The translations under genes were made by a program, and so were the position numbers. Shown one piece after another: positions 34,650 through 46,300 of a DNA stretch of 64,000 nt; positions within the stretch are counted from its first letter, which is position 1, and the number at the start of each line of letters is the position of its first letter. The DNA lies in assembly GCA_023374045.1 (NCBI GenBank), contig CM041778.1, positions 94,056,839 to 94,120,838 of the forward strand, in the 5' to 3' direction. The notes below the pieces were generated by a model. The model saw only the letters and a list, made by a program, of their open reading frames with translations. It did no database searches and had not been told where the DNA came from. Source of the DNA: Limonium bicolor (lineage: Eukaryota > Streptophyta > Magnoliopsida > Caryophyllales > Plumbaginaceae).

Positions 34650-36130
34650 TCACAATGCATCACGAGCAGCAATGCGGCAAGTAATGGCATCAGCAAACGA
34701 GCTTATTCCCAACTCCAGGCCAGATATTTTGTAATGCTGAGAAATAAAAACAACATTAAAGAAAAGAGCCAAGCACTATGACTTAATTCCAACAGCAAGA
34801 AGCAAGAAGTTTAACCATAGTGACATCACGACACACAGCATCAATTACCTTCTTTATCAGAGTGTGATTCGCTCTTCCTTCCAACTCATCAAGACAGATC
34901 TCCTTTCCATGGATAAGTTTCCCCATTGCTTCGATCTAGTAGCATTCGCTTCTGAAGCATTAATATTTTGGCACCAGGAGAATCATCATCATGCACATAT
35001 GTAGCTGAATCAACATTTAAGCTAACCTCATCAGGAGAAGCCCCAAACCGTGCGGCAAGAACATAAGTACAACTCTCTGAGATACCACATCTTTTTAAAG
35101 ATTCAGTAATCTGGTAAAAACAAAAATATATATGATTCAGAGTGTCCATTCTAAATCCAAGCGAAGGACACATAAAGTAGAAGGCAATGTATAAGGGACT
35201 ACATGCTTAGAGGCCGAATAATTATAGACGAGTTCAGAATGGGGAGTGCGTGTAGTCAGTGAATCCCTAGCCTGGGAAATGACCGTCTTCTGTGCTGCTG
35301 CCAAAACAGGGAAAATGTCTGGAATCTACCCAATCCCAGAAAGGGAATCAGACATGAGGTATTAGAAGCAGACGATACATGCACTTGTATATGTGTACAT
35401 ATGCAGATGAATCAATATAAAATTGGCTGCAGCAAAGAGCATTCTCACAAGTGAAGCATTGAGGAATGCAACCTCTGGCTGCAAGGTTCCAGCTTGCATC
35501 ATGTCTAGAAGTTCTCTGCAAATCGCAGGTTCACCAGGAGGTATCGTTAACGTCCTTTTAAAAAATTGAGCTCAGGAAAAATAGGTAGCAAAACTCTTCC
35601 AATTACGAAGCGGCCAATCACGTATAAGTAAAAGAAGCGGAAACCTAAACATGAAGCTCAAAAGCAATTCATCGAACATTTGGCGTGCAACTTTATATCA
35701 GACTTAGTAGTCCGCATTCAAGCCTGAGGGCATATCACTTTTACACGAGAAAACATGCTCTTGTTTGTGTTGATAATTCGAAGATTCAATCTTGCTTTTG
35801 TTTCCCTTCAGAATTTATCATGGAAAGAGTTTTACATTAAGAATTTGTAAAATGTTTTCCGCCGGTATCTAAAGCCCGCAGTATCCAGTCTCACACTTGC
35901 ATATCCCTAATATAGATTGTTAGCTAAGCTGTGAGGGGAGAGAAGAGTAGAATCTAACCCCCTACCCCGGAGGTAACGATAACAAATATGACAACTGAGG
36001 GGGACACAATGGACTTTGAAGGTAAGCATGACAAAAAAGGAGAGAGAGGAGGGAGAAGACACTTGGAATTGGTGACATCTATGTAGAGAGATACTGAAAG
36101 CGTGTTCCCATCGAGGTCGAAAACCTTCAT
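34650..36130 (-). CDS. CGI121/TPRKB-like subunit of the EKC/KEOPS complex (six exons)
   Basis: This is a host gene whose product is expected to bind the kinase Bud32/PRPK and help KEOPS make the t6A base on tRNAs. The exons, read on the minus strand, are 36130-36063, 35515-35449, 35325-35203, 35110-35027, 34935-34849 and 34736-34650. Every junction is GT-AG and the joined frame is open for 171 codons plus TGA. Family wording is clear: MKVFDLDGNTLSVSLY, LLDMMQAGTL, EVAFLNASLIPDIFPVL, AAAQKTVISQARDSL, ITESLKRCGISE and DAITCRIAARDAL at the end. Length and order match plant CGI121 proteins and human TPRKB. ATG 36130 is the first ATG after an in-frame TGA. The gene looks intact. A Stowaway-like MITE lies about 210 bases upstream of the start codon. 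Confidence 0.88.
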
Positions 36131-36339
36131 CTTCGCCGGAATATCGTTCTTGAGAGGGTAGCGGGAGTACTTTTCAGGCACAGATGAGAGAGGGAACGAA
36201 GACCAGGGGCGGGAAGCGCGGCCGGTGGGGGGAGGTAGGCTTCAAGAAAACTCCATCCGAATTCTAACCTGTAAAGTGTAAATTTGTAGGGATATGGGTT
36301 ATCTAGTAAATTTTTTGGTTGCTATGAGTTAAAATACTA

Positions 36340-36577
36340 CTCCTTCCGTCTTGAATTGACTATTCTGTTTATTTTATGCTACGTTTTTCCACTTCAATAT
36401 TAAGCATATAAGATAAAATAATTTTAAAAAACTAAATTTTGTAATATATAGTTTATCATATAAGAAATCATATGTAAAATTTAAAAATGTTAAATTATTT
36501 TATCTTATTTGTTAGATATTGAAGTCAAACGACATGTCCAAATAGTAAACAAGACGGTCAATTTAGAACGGAGGGAG
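36340..36577. mobile_element. Stowaway-like MITE upstream of the CGI121-like gene
   Basis: The inverted ends CTCCTTCCGTCTTGAATTGAC and GTCAATTTAGAACGGAGGGAG flank an AT-rich 238-bp body. TA dinucleotides flank both sides (36338-36339, 36578-36579). The CTCCNTCCG end and TA duplication are typical of Stowaway (Tc1/mariner) MITEs. Confidence 0.8.
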
Positions 36578-36579
36578 TA

Positions 36580-37532
36580 ACTCACTCCAACCTCACCAGT
36601 TTAGTTTATTTTATTAAAATCAATCAAAAATAAAAAAAATAGATAAATATAAAAATAATGTACTTGGTGTCTATTAATTATATAACTATTATTATAATAA
36701 TAAATAAAAATAGTATCAATTCTCCAGGTCCACACATATACATTCTTTAAAATCCAATCAAAATCCAAATACATTCTCTAGCCAGTCTTGTGTTAGGGTC
36801 CAGAACGGACGCATCAAAACGGACACTTAAAGACGCCTTACATGCGGACAAAAAAAAAAGATCATGGAGAAATAGTATGTTTCTCGTTGGTCCACTAAAC
36901 GGACCATTTTCAGGCCGAATCTCGAGTAGATGAAAAAAACTGGACAGACCACCATAATGGATCCGTTTTTTTTTTCGTTCATTGCGGACCATAAAAAACT
37001 GACATTATAGTGGACTGTCCTATTTTTCTAGTCCGTTCTGGGCAGATATTAAATAGGCCGCGACCCATATTTTTTTTTATTTTTAAGCCCAATTTGAGTT
37101 CTGTTTGATTTGAATAATTAATAAAACTATTACTAATCGTACAATAACATAAAACAATCAATTAGGAGTGAAACATGTTACCTTAAACGCTGAAAATAAA
37201 ATCCAACCGAAAGGAGCTTTTGGGAGATTTTGGAATAGATGGTTTTCATGCGAAGTTGGAAATGAGAGTGTTGGGAGAGAGAGTGTGTCTGGGTGGTATA
37301 TAATATATATACACGAAATTTTGCGACTACGAATTATAGAATATTGATTGTATATTGGTAACTGTGAATTTTAAAATTTTGACTATGTTTTCATTAAAAC
37401 GGTTGTGGAAATAAAAAACTGACTGCAAAAAATAGACGAGTTTTCTATGTCATCCCTTTTTACCATTCACGTGTTATGTGGTTGAACAACTTTCATATCA
37501 ATTTAGTCAAAATGCATCCTCTTAGCATTTGT
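36580..37532. other. Intergenic DNA with an inverted repeat, no gene seen
   Basis: Two complementary words, CCAGAACGGAC near 36801 and GTCCGTTCTGGG near 37041, bracket about 250 bases that also repeat the words GCGGAC and AACGGAC. This may be an old MITE, but I found no convincing target duplication. The rest is AT-rich and noncoding. Confidence 0.45.
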
Positions 37533-39934
37533 CACTAGTAGAAAAGCAACCTATTTTGATGGTTCCAAGTAGCCTATTTCGGCGGTTGTCAACCGCCAAA
37601 ATAGGTGTCAGACTCTAATTCGGCGGTTGTACAACTGCTGAAATAGCCCTGGTGGAATTAAGATTATGACGGGCCTATTACGGCGGTTGTTAGAAAACAA
37701 TCGCTGAAATAGACAACCGACCCGGTCCGTTTGGGTCGGTCGACTCCAGAAGGTTGGTTAGTTTTCGACTGTCCCATACCAATCGGTCGTTTTGGGTCAG
37801 TCGATTCCAGAAGGTTTGGCTAGACCCATAGGGCCTATTTTGGCGGTTCCTTGATAAAAATATCCAAAATAGGTTGTCCATACCAGTCTATTTTGGCGGC
37901 TTTTATTAAGGTACCGCCGAAATAGACCATTTTTGTCACCATAGTATCTCTATTTATACCCTATACACATCTTAATGTTGAAGCAAACCTGTATATCCCA
38001 TATATAACACAGCCACCACAAAAGGGCAATCAATTTCACATTCGGCCACCATCAAAGGGGTCACAGCACAACAATTACATAACAAATTAACTAAATCATT
38101 AATGTAGAAGAGAATTTACATTGTCATACCATAATATTACAATGCAAATATCCTCACACATCAACTACTAATGTGATGAGTTATAACTATTCAACTAGAA
38201 ATACAAAATCAATTAATGAAATTTGTGATGATGAATTCTGCCCAATCCTCAAGAATCTCGACAATGTGTGCATCTTCATAAGTCGATATTACCGTTTCAA
38301 AAGCCTTGAGTAAAAAAAACAACATTAATTAATTAGAAAATACAAGTGTACCAACATATAAAGGTATATAACCAAAACATTAAACAAATCTTACCTTTTC
38401 TAATGAGTTCTCTAATAAACATGTTCATCGCGCCTACTATGTCATGCATAAATCTCATGGCGTAGTATTCACATTCGGAACCTCCAGGCTGCACTAGATG
38501 TACATATATACATACATGTTCACCATCATTCTTTCAAGTATTTAAGACACTACACCAAGTAATAAACAATACATTTACGTTGTTCCACGGATCTTGTTAT
38601 TCTTCACTGGTTTTTGCAATGTCATCAATGCAGCTTTAAAGGTGCTAAACCAAACATGCATATAGTTTAATAGACACGGTAAGTTATGAGTTTTCAACCA
38701 AAATATTAAGTAATAAACATTATTGTACAAGATAAGCAACTCACTTTAACAGCACAACTATTATCATTGGTTTCTTGGCATTCCTACCAAGTGAGTCAAA
38801 CTGAAAAATCCTAGGGTGCTTCAGTGACAAAACTAGTAAAGACCAGTGTTGGCTGTTCACGTATTAGAATACCATTAATTGAATTCAATTAAATGGTCAT
38901 TATATAAATAGCAAAATTTATAAATGTAACAAATTTAGAAACGGATGATGAAGTTACCCTTGATGAACTGGTAGCATAACGTAAGCTTTGTTCCCACAAT
39001 TATAGACCGCGGTTGTCAAGTATTGCATAAGGCCTTGGATGTCACTTGACACTGTCGCCTTGGAGCATATAGCAGGACACAAGTAACCGAAACTGTTGTT
39101 GTCATGTAGTACGACCGCCTTATATCGCACATGTCTGCACCATAAAGCTAATATCATTAGTGATTTAACATTTCATCAACACTAATTCAAAATTCAATTC
39201 AAATGTGTACAGGGTATTAGTCACACACAACATGGCTAACTTGATGATTTCTACATTCAGCCAATCCCTCTTGAATACATCCACAAAAGCGGTCATATAA
39301 ATGTCAATTTTAGAACCCTGATCATAATGAAATATCATCTGATCGACCGTTAATGTAATCGCATCATGATCAGGTGGCGTCAACAGTAGTGCCGAGTGCA
39401 GCATTCCTAGATTAGGAGACAAGGCATCAATTATGTCTTGCCACACTAAATTATCTTTAACCGTGAAATTGATCGATGCCTTTGAATGATGGGGCAGGAA
39501 TTGATTGAGCAGTACTCTTTCATTTCCTCTTATCAGATTTGGGTCCAATGTTTTTCTAATATATTAATTAAGTCTATAGCGTTATAAAACTAAACTATAC
39601 TGTAAAAGAAAAGAATTTCAGAGTAATTGTTCAGTTTGCTTACCTGCCCCGTAAGTTTGACCAACTGAACTGGCCACTGAATTGTAGAAGTTTGAGTAGC
39701 ACGCAGTGTACACATACCAGGTACAGGCACTGGCAATCCAACATCACCATGTTCGGACACAAAATCATCCACAAGCACCCGAACATGGTAATATATAGGT
39801 TGTTGAGCGTGCACTATATCGGTAGAAGCAGAAGGAAACAGCTTACCCCATACCATCATAACATTCTCATCTAATTGCATACCGTTTTGAGGTTGCAAGT
39901 AGTACACTTGGTCAAATTGGGGGCAATGAGTCAA
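37533..39934 (-). mobile_element. CACTA remnant, 3' end with Ulp1-like protease (minus orientation)
   Basis: The left end CACTAGTAGAAAAGC is a CACTA terminus. Subterminal copies of CTATTTTGGCGGTT and its complement follow to about 37930, and then a protease gene reads on the minus strand. Its terminus carries G at position 9, as does the 3' end of the coding CACTA element at 59746; this agrees with the minus orientation. No partner terminus was found on the right. The homology stops near 39934 where degenerate LINE sequence begins. The fragment is therefore truncated at its 5' side. Confidence 0.75.
38215..39934 (-). pseudogene. Ulp1-like C48 cysteine protease part of a CACTA protein (fragment)
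   Basis: Exon-like blocks on the minus strand parallel the Ulp1 part of the CACTA gene at 57493-59156. The first block (39934-39652, VWGKLFPSASTDIVHA ... QWPVQLVKLTGQ) is DUF8039-like. The next (39548-39240) corresponds to the linker block of that gene. The following blocks hold the protease: GYLCPAICSKA, then QHWSLLVLSLKHPRIFQFDSLG with catalytic His (codon 38846-38848) and Asp (38795-38797). A later block, VQPGGSECEYYAMRFM, has the candidate Cys at 38471-38473. The C-terminal block ends near 38215 (EDAHIVEILEDWAEFI). The His-Asp-Cys order is retained, although ECG became ECE and one donor site looks damaged. The 5' portion of the gene is missing. Confidence 0.72.
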
Positions 39935-40091
39935 ATAGATTGTGCCTTTTTTTGTTCAGTGGAATGGTTAGGTCAATACTCTCATATGACGCCCTTGGAA
40001 GATTTATGATCATACATTCATGTGGCTACAACTTCAAAAGCGAGACTGGGGCCACTACCATTTAGATCCATTAATGCATGCTTGGATGACA
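39935..40091 (+). pseudogene. Degenerate LINE, left part (endonuclease C-terminal region)
   Basis: On the plus strand the reading QIDCAFFCSVEWLGQY, then GPLPFRSINACLDD, matches the end of a plant LINE endonuclease. It joins smoothly to KNFGDFFKNEWGNL at 60422 once the CACTA insertion (TSD ACA) is removed. A stop codon is already present between the two phrases. Confidence 0.7.
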
Positions 40092-40262
40092 CACTAGTAG
40101 AAAAACATCCTATTTCGGTGGTTGAACAGCCGCCGAAATAGACCATCAATTTTGACGATTCCTAATAACAACCACCAAATAGGTGCCTTTTCGACGAAAA
40201 AACACACCTATTTCGGCAGCTCATAGCTACAACCACTGAAATAGATGTTCTTTCATTTTTAT

Positions 40263-40612
40263 CAACTGTTTTTAGCCCCATCTTCAATTTGGTTTGTGAG
40301 ATGCAGCCGTTGCAGAGGCAAAAACACAAGGAGAGAATGAAGAGAGGCGCAGAGCATGTATGTTTCTTGTTCGCTAGAGAGAAGAAGATAAGTTCAAGTA
40401 TATTATCGGTTCTAGAATGAATTGTCTTCAGCCTCGTCTTCAATCTAGTGAGAGAGATGTAATAGTTCCAGTGATTTATCATTGCAGAGGCGTAGACATA
40501 ACAAGAGAATGAAGAGAGGCGCATGTATGTTCCTTGTTCGCCAGTTAGGGTTACAAAATTACCATGAGTGGAGAGAATTAAGAGATTAGTTTGAGTATAT
40601 TACCGGTTCCCC
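40263..40612. repeat. Tandem 160-190-bp units of the small CACTA element (left block)
   Basis: Two units share the words TCTTCAATCTAGTGAG, GAATGAAGAGAGGCGCA, TGTATGTTCCTTGTTCGC and TTGAGTATATTACCGG. The series continues at 59750 on the other side of the nested element. Confidence 0.8.
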
Positions 40613-40634
40613 CACTAGTACAAAAAACGTCTAT

Positions 40635-40975
40635 TTCGGCGCCCCTATTTCGGCGGTTGTAGATAAACCGCCGAAATAGGGGCCCGAAATATATACCGTA
40701 TGTAAAGAAGGGGTCTATTTCGGCGGTTCCTAACAAAGAACCGCCGAAATAGGCCCTTTTTAATAATAAAAAAAATTAAATAGACCTATTCGGCGGTTCC
40801 TTACACGAAACCGCCAAATAGGTGTTTTCTATTTTTCTTTTCTTTTTTAATTTAATCATCTATTTCGGCGGTTCTTGTCAGGAACCGCCGAAATAGGTCT
40901 CTTTAATTTATTTAATAATTAAAAAGGGCCTATTTCGGCGGTTCTTTGTTAGGAACCGCCGAAATAGGTCCTTTT
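40635..40975. repeat. Subterminal palindromic repeats, 5' end of the coding CACTA element
   Basis: Five hairpins are built from CTATTTCGGCGGTT, a short loop and AACCGCCGAAATAG; one arm is shortened. They lie within 340 bases of the terminus. In En/Spm, repeated subterminal motifs bind the element's regulatory protein; the same role is an inference here. Confidence 0.85.
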
Positions 40976-43392
40976 AATTAGCCCCCCAGCCCGATTCGAA
41001 ACAATTACAGATCATTAGGTCTAATTAACCCCCTCTTCTCCTCTCTGTTCAGCGGCGATTTCGAACCCACCACCGCACCACAGCCGTCGACCCGCCGCCC
41101 TCCTCCTCCTCTTGCTTTCGCCTGGTCGCGCCGTCGGTGGGTCTTCGGTTGGTGTCGCCGGCCTCAATCCGCCACTCAACAGAGGCGAACAGAGGTGAGA
41201 ACAAACACTCACGATTGTTTCGATTTTGTTTTATTAATTGTTAATTTGTTGTTAAAATTGATAAATTGTTGTTAAATTGTGATTGTGGATGATGATATTT
41301 ATTGTGTGTGTGAAATCTTTGCTAGATTTGGTTGTTAAACTATTAAATTTATGTATGCACACAAGGTGTTCGATGAAATGTCCGAGTGAATTTTTGTGCT
41401 GTTTTTTGCCCTTCTTTTAAGTATAGTTAGGTTAGCTTATTTGGGCTAGATTTTTATGCTTATATATGGGGTGGAACAATGTTTGAGCATTATTTGTTTA
41501 AGTATAGTTAGGTTAGCTTATTTGTCCACTTAAAATTACTTGTTAATTCACAATTCATAAGTAAATATACATTGTAAATATACATTGTTAAAGTATAGTT
41601 AGGTTAGCTTATTTCCAGAAGCGTTATACTAAAAAAATTCTTATTGTGCTTGTTTGAATGAGCTAACGATAATGTTTAATTTACATATTGATTATGATAT
41701 ATATTATCGTTAATACAAGAGTGTGATGCATAAGTGTATATTGAAAATTATGGATAACATGTTAAACATGAAAAATACAATTTAGGTTGTTATGTAAGTT
41801 ATAGTTTGATCTTGTCATTTATGAGTTGTTATGAACAACTTCATTCATTGGTAAAATACTAATAAACATTCGGTAGTGTATATATATATAGTTGTATATT
41901 CGTTAAGTTTAATATAAATTATTATAATTGATCTGAATGTTGTTCAATCTTTATGCGTTGCCTCTGTAGAGATTGGTGTTGCTACACGCGTCTCGCACGC
42001 CCGATTGAGAAGAGGGGCTGAAAACAATTCATTTATGAACCGGTATTTTTTTTTAATTTAACTCTTCATTCTCTTCATTCACTGTAATATAATCTAACTT
42101 ATCATTTTTCTCTTTTGTGTCTCTACAGATAAATACTTAAGGAGCTTCTTTACCATTTGATGGTAGATTGAAAGCGGAGCGGAGAGCAATTCATTTTCGA
42201 ACCGGTAATATAATCTAACGTATCATTTTTTCTTTTGTACTTTGTATTTGATTTCCACAAATTATTGGAATTTCGTTTGATGAATGAATTTGGTATATAT
42301 TAGTTTGGTTTATGATTGAAATTTGTGTTTGTTGAATAATTGGTGAATGCTTAATAATAGGCATAGTTGTGTCTTTATTTTACTTTGTATTTATTTCCAC
42401 AAATTATTAAAATTTTGTTTGATGGATAAAGTTGGTATTAGTTTGATTTGTGATGGAAATTTGTGTTGATGAATGGTTGGTGAATGCTTAATAATAAGCA
42501 TGGGATAGGTAAAATTATGCAAAAGTCATGCCGTTTTTTTTTTAAAAATCTCTTCGTAATTAATTGTTTGATGTATGTGTATATGTCTAACAATATCTAT
42601 TTTTTTTTTATCAGGTCCGTGATTCACCTCTCTTGTTTCCCGCCTTCTTCCATTACTTTTCCTCTTTCCTCCTCTGTGCACAAGTAAGTAACTAAACCTT
42701 ATTTTTTGTTTAATAAATGCAATTATGTATTTAAATATAAGTGCTAGTACATAATTTAGCTTCATTCCCTATTTGTTGATGCATTTTTTTTTAATTTATT
42801 TTTTGTTGCTCCCTTGCAGAGACATATCAGAAGTGGTATTGCTGCATCTCTCGCACAGAAGCCTACCTCTCAGGCACCAGTCTCCCCTGTCCATAAATCC
42901 TTAAAAAACAAGTACGTATTCTAACTCGCGATTCTTTGTTAATCTGTAAACCGGTTTGAACTTATACAGTGGAGAATTGAAAGCGTTGATTTGATGATCT
43001 GAATTTGCAATTGGTTTTCAGTTAGCTAGTAAAGAATTGATTTATTTTAATTGTTGGTTGCTGCCATTGTTGGAATGTTTGTGGTTGTGATGACTTTGGT
43101 GAGTGCTGAATAATAAGCACGGGATGTGTACAATTATGCAAAGGTCATGCCAAATTTTTTGTAGAAAAAGTATTCGTAATATTGTTTTAAACACCGGTTT
43201 CTGTTTTAGAAGTGCAACAATTTCTTAAATTTAAAATGGTAGTTTATTTTGTGTTTGCAACCTTAGAGTTAGGCTAGACTAATTGTCAATCATCCCAGTC
43301 ATGCTCCATTAGGAAATAAACATGTGCAACTTAATATAGGCCATATTCTACAAAGGATCTAACTCACACCTGTGATCTGTTGCACATGTAGT
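40976..43392 (+). other. 5' leader and intron-like region of the coding CACTA element
   Basis: No long ORF is present. A C-rich segment at 41030-41190 resembles a transcript leader and is followed by a T-rich, intron-like region. A 25-base word AAGTATAGTTAGGTTAGCTT occurs three times (near 41419, 41501, 41591). A segment around AATAATAAGCA...AATTATGCAAA...TCATGCC is duplicated near 42485 and 43105. Several TTGCAG-type acceptors (for example near 42820) suggest noncoding exons before the transposase start. Confidence 0.55.
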
Positions 43393-46300
43393 ATGGAGCG
43401 TGACTGGATGTATGGTGATAGAGGCGAACATTTTGACAAAATGCTGAAAGAGTTTTGCAAAGCTGCAGTGCAACACAAGGACAGGACAAAGGCGGAGAAA
43501 ATTCCATGTCCTTGTGTTGATTGTGGTGTGGTTAGACATTATTCAAGCATCAACCTCGTACAACTCCATGTGAAGACCCGTGGTTTCATGCCACATTATA
43601 CAAAATGGATTTTTCATGGAGAACGTGTTGAAGATAATGCTTCATCTTCCTACAGTCACGATCGGTGTAACTCAAGAACCGAGCAGACATTCGATACTAC
43701 TAACGAGTCAGAACTCCCAAGCGCTTCCGGAGTCAATGTTGACAGTGAGTCGACTTATCATGATGAACAAATTGACGAGATGCTTGGTAACGTTGAGGAT
43801 AACTTTGTCGACCGGCCGGATGAGTATCAAAGGTTGTTGGACGCATCCAAAACGGCGTTGTATCCTACTTGCACTAAGTACACGAAATTGACAGCTATAT
43901 TGAATTTGTTCAACCTGAAGGGAAGATATGGATTGAGTGACAAAGGTTTCACGGCATTCCTCGAGCTGATTCATGATATGCTACCGGATGAGAACGGTCT
44001 CCCTACGACCACGTATGAGGCAAAGAAATGGGTGTGTCCAATGGGAGTAGAGTACAAAAAAATTCACGCGTGTCCAAACAACTGTGTGTTGTACAGGGGT
44101 GAATACGAACATCTGGACAATTGCCCAAAATGTTCGTTGTCCCGGTATAAGCATAAAGATGGTGAGTACTCCTCCGTTCAGAAAAAAAGCCCTCCAGCAA
44201 AACTTGTTTGGTATTTGCCGATTATACCCAGATTCAAACGGTTGTTTGCGAATCCGAAAGATGCAAAGAACTTACGATGGCATGCGGAGGGTAGAAAGAG
44301 TGATGAGAAACTAAGACATCCAGCAGATGGGCCTCAGTGGAGAAACATCAATAGACGGTTCAAAGAACATTTCGGACATGAAGATAGGAATCTGAGGCTT
44401 GGGTTATGTACTGATGGAATGAACCCGTACGGCACATTGAGTAGTCAACACAGTACATGGCCTGTTCTGCTAGTGATCTACAATTTGCCCTCATGGTTGT
44501 GTATGAAACGAAAGTACATCATGTTATCGCTCCTGATATCTGGTCCCAAGCAGCCAGGTAATAGCATTGATGTGTACCTTGCCCCTCTGATCGACGATCT
44601 GAAGCTATTGTGGAATGAGGGGACCGTGGTATATGATGCTTATGCAAGAGAGAATTTCACGCTCAAGGCTTTGTTGTTCTGTACCGTCAATGACTTCCCT
44701 GCGTATGGGAACTTGTCCGGTTACACGGTTAAAGGAACATTTGCATGTCCCATATGCGAGGAAGACACTTGTTCGGACCGTTTAAAACATTGTGGGAAGA
44801 ATGTTTATATGTGTCATCGACGTCTTCTCCCCGAAGATCACCCTTATCGAGTAACGAAGAGAAAGTTGTTCAATGGTCAAGCCGAAACTCGTGTGGCCCG
44901 TCTACCTCTGACCTCTGAGGAAGTGTACGAAAAGGTTAAGGACATTGTAAATGTATTTGGAAACACATCAAAACCGGCGAAAAACATTTGGAAAAAGTGT
45001 TCTATCTTTTGGGAACTACCTTATTGGCGTCATCTTTCTGTGAGGCACTGCTTAGACATCATGCACATTGTGAAGAACGTTGGTGAGGCAGTGAGTGGGA
45101 CTTTACTCAATATACCCGGCAAAACAAAAGACGGATTGAAAATCAGAAAGGACATGCAAACCATGGGTATACGAAAGGAGTTACACCCACAAGAGAATGG
45201 GAAACGAATCTACCTACCTCCTGCATGCTACACGCTCTCAAAGGCTGAAAAGATTAGTTTCTGCAAATGTCTGTACTCGGTAAAAGTACCGTCTGGATAC
45301 TCTTCAAACTGGAAGAACATTGTATCGATGAAGGATTTAAAACTTTTAGGCATGAAATCTCACGATTATCATGTACTGATGTTACATCTTCTTCCGGTCG
45401 CAATTCGAGGGATATTGCCATCTGATGTCAGAAATGCTTTAACTCGGTTATGTTTCTTTTTCAACGCTGTGTGCTCCAAGGCAATTGACGTAACCTCTCT
45501 AGATGATCTACAACGTGAAATTGTTATCACTTTATGTCAACTTGAGATGTATTTCCCACCATCTTTCTTTGATATAATGGTACATCTAATTGTGCACATC
45601 GTTCGAGAGATACAGTTCTGCGGTCCGGTATACTTACGGTACATGTACCCTTTTGAACGGTACATGGGTATTCTGAAAAGTAGAATGAAGAATAGGTATC
45701 GACCAGAGGGGAGCATTGTTGAAGCAACAGTGACTGAGGAAGTCACGGAGTTTGTGACCGATTATTTGAGTGAGGCAGAGTCTATTGGTATCCCAAAACC
45801 ACGACACTATGGCAGGTTTAAGGGTAAAGGTGTTATTGGTAGAAAGATCGTGCAAGTTTCGCGTCTACTTATTCATCAAGCACATTTGTTTGTCTTACAA
45901 CATCTTGAGGTTGTTGAACCTTATTTGGAAACCCATATGGTTGAGTTAAGGCATCAAAATCCTTTGAAAAACCACATTTGGCTGACAAAAGAACAAAACC
46001 GAGAGTTTTTATCCAATGGTTCAAAGATCATGTGTTGACATTAGCATCATCAGATCCAGAAGCTGTAAGCGAAGAGATCAGATGTTTGGCAATCGGACCT
46101 GAAACTAATATTACATCTTTTGAGGGGTATGATATTAGTGGGTATACATACTACACTGCACGCCAAGATGCCAAATCGATAAACCAGAATAGTGGGGTAA
46201 AAATTGAAGCTGCTGCCACTGAGTACCACAGCGGTAACCGATCTCAACCAGTTAGTAATTGGTATTATGGTGTCATCGAGGACATCTGGGAACTAGACTA

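Noticed and set aside
34889..35173. Continuous 94-residue minus-strand ORF as a gene of its own
   Set aside because: It reads through introns on both sides of exon 4; the correct exon 5 is in another frame and restores the CGI121 wording.
36131..36181. N-terminal extension of the CGI121-like protein (starting with GTG)
   Set aside because: No ATG in this extension; the family start MKVFD fits ATG 36130, and an in-frame TGA lies further upstream.
40635..40975. Hairpin array considered as CRISPR or rho-independent terminators
   Set aside because: It is next to a CACTA terminus, repeated at the other end in variant form, and in a eukaryotic genome.
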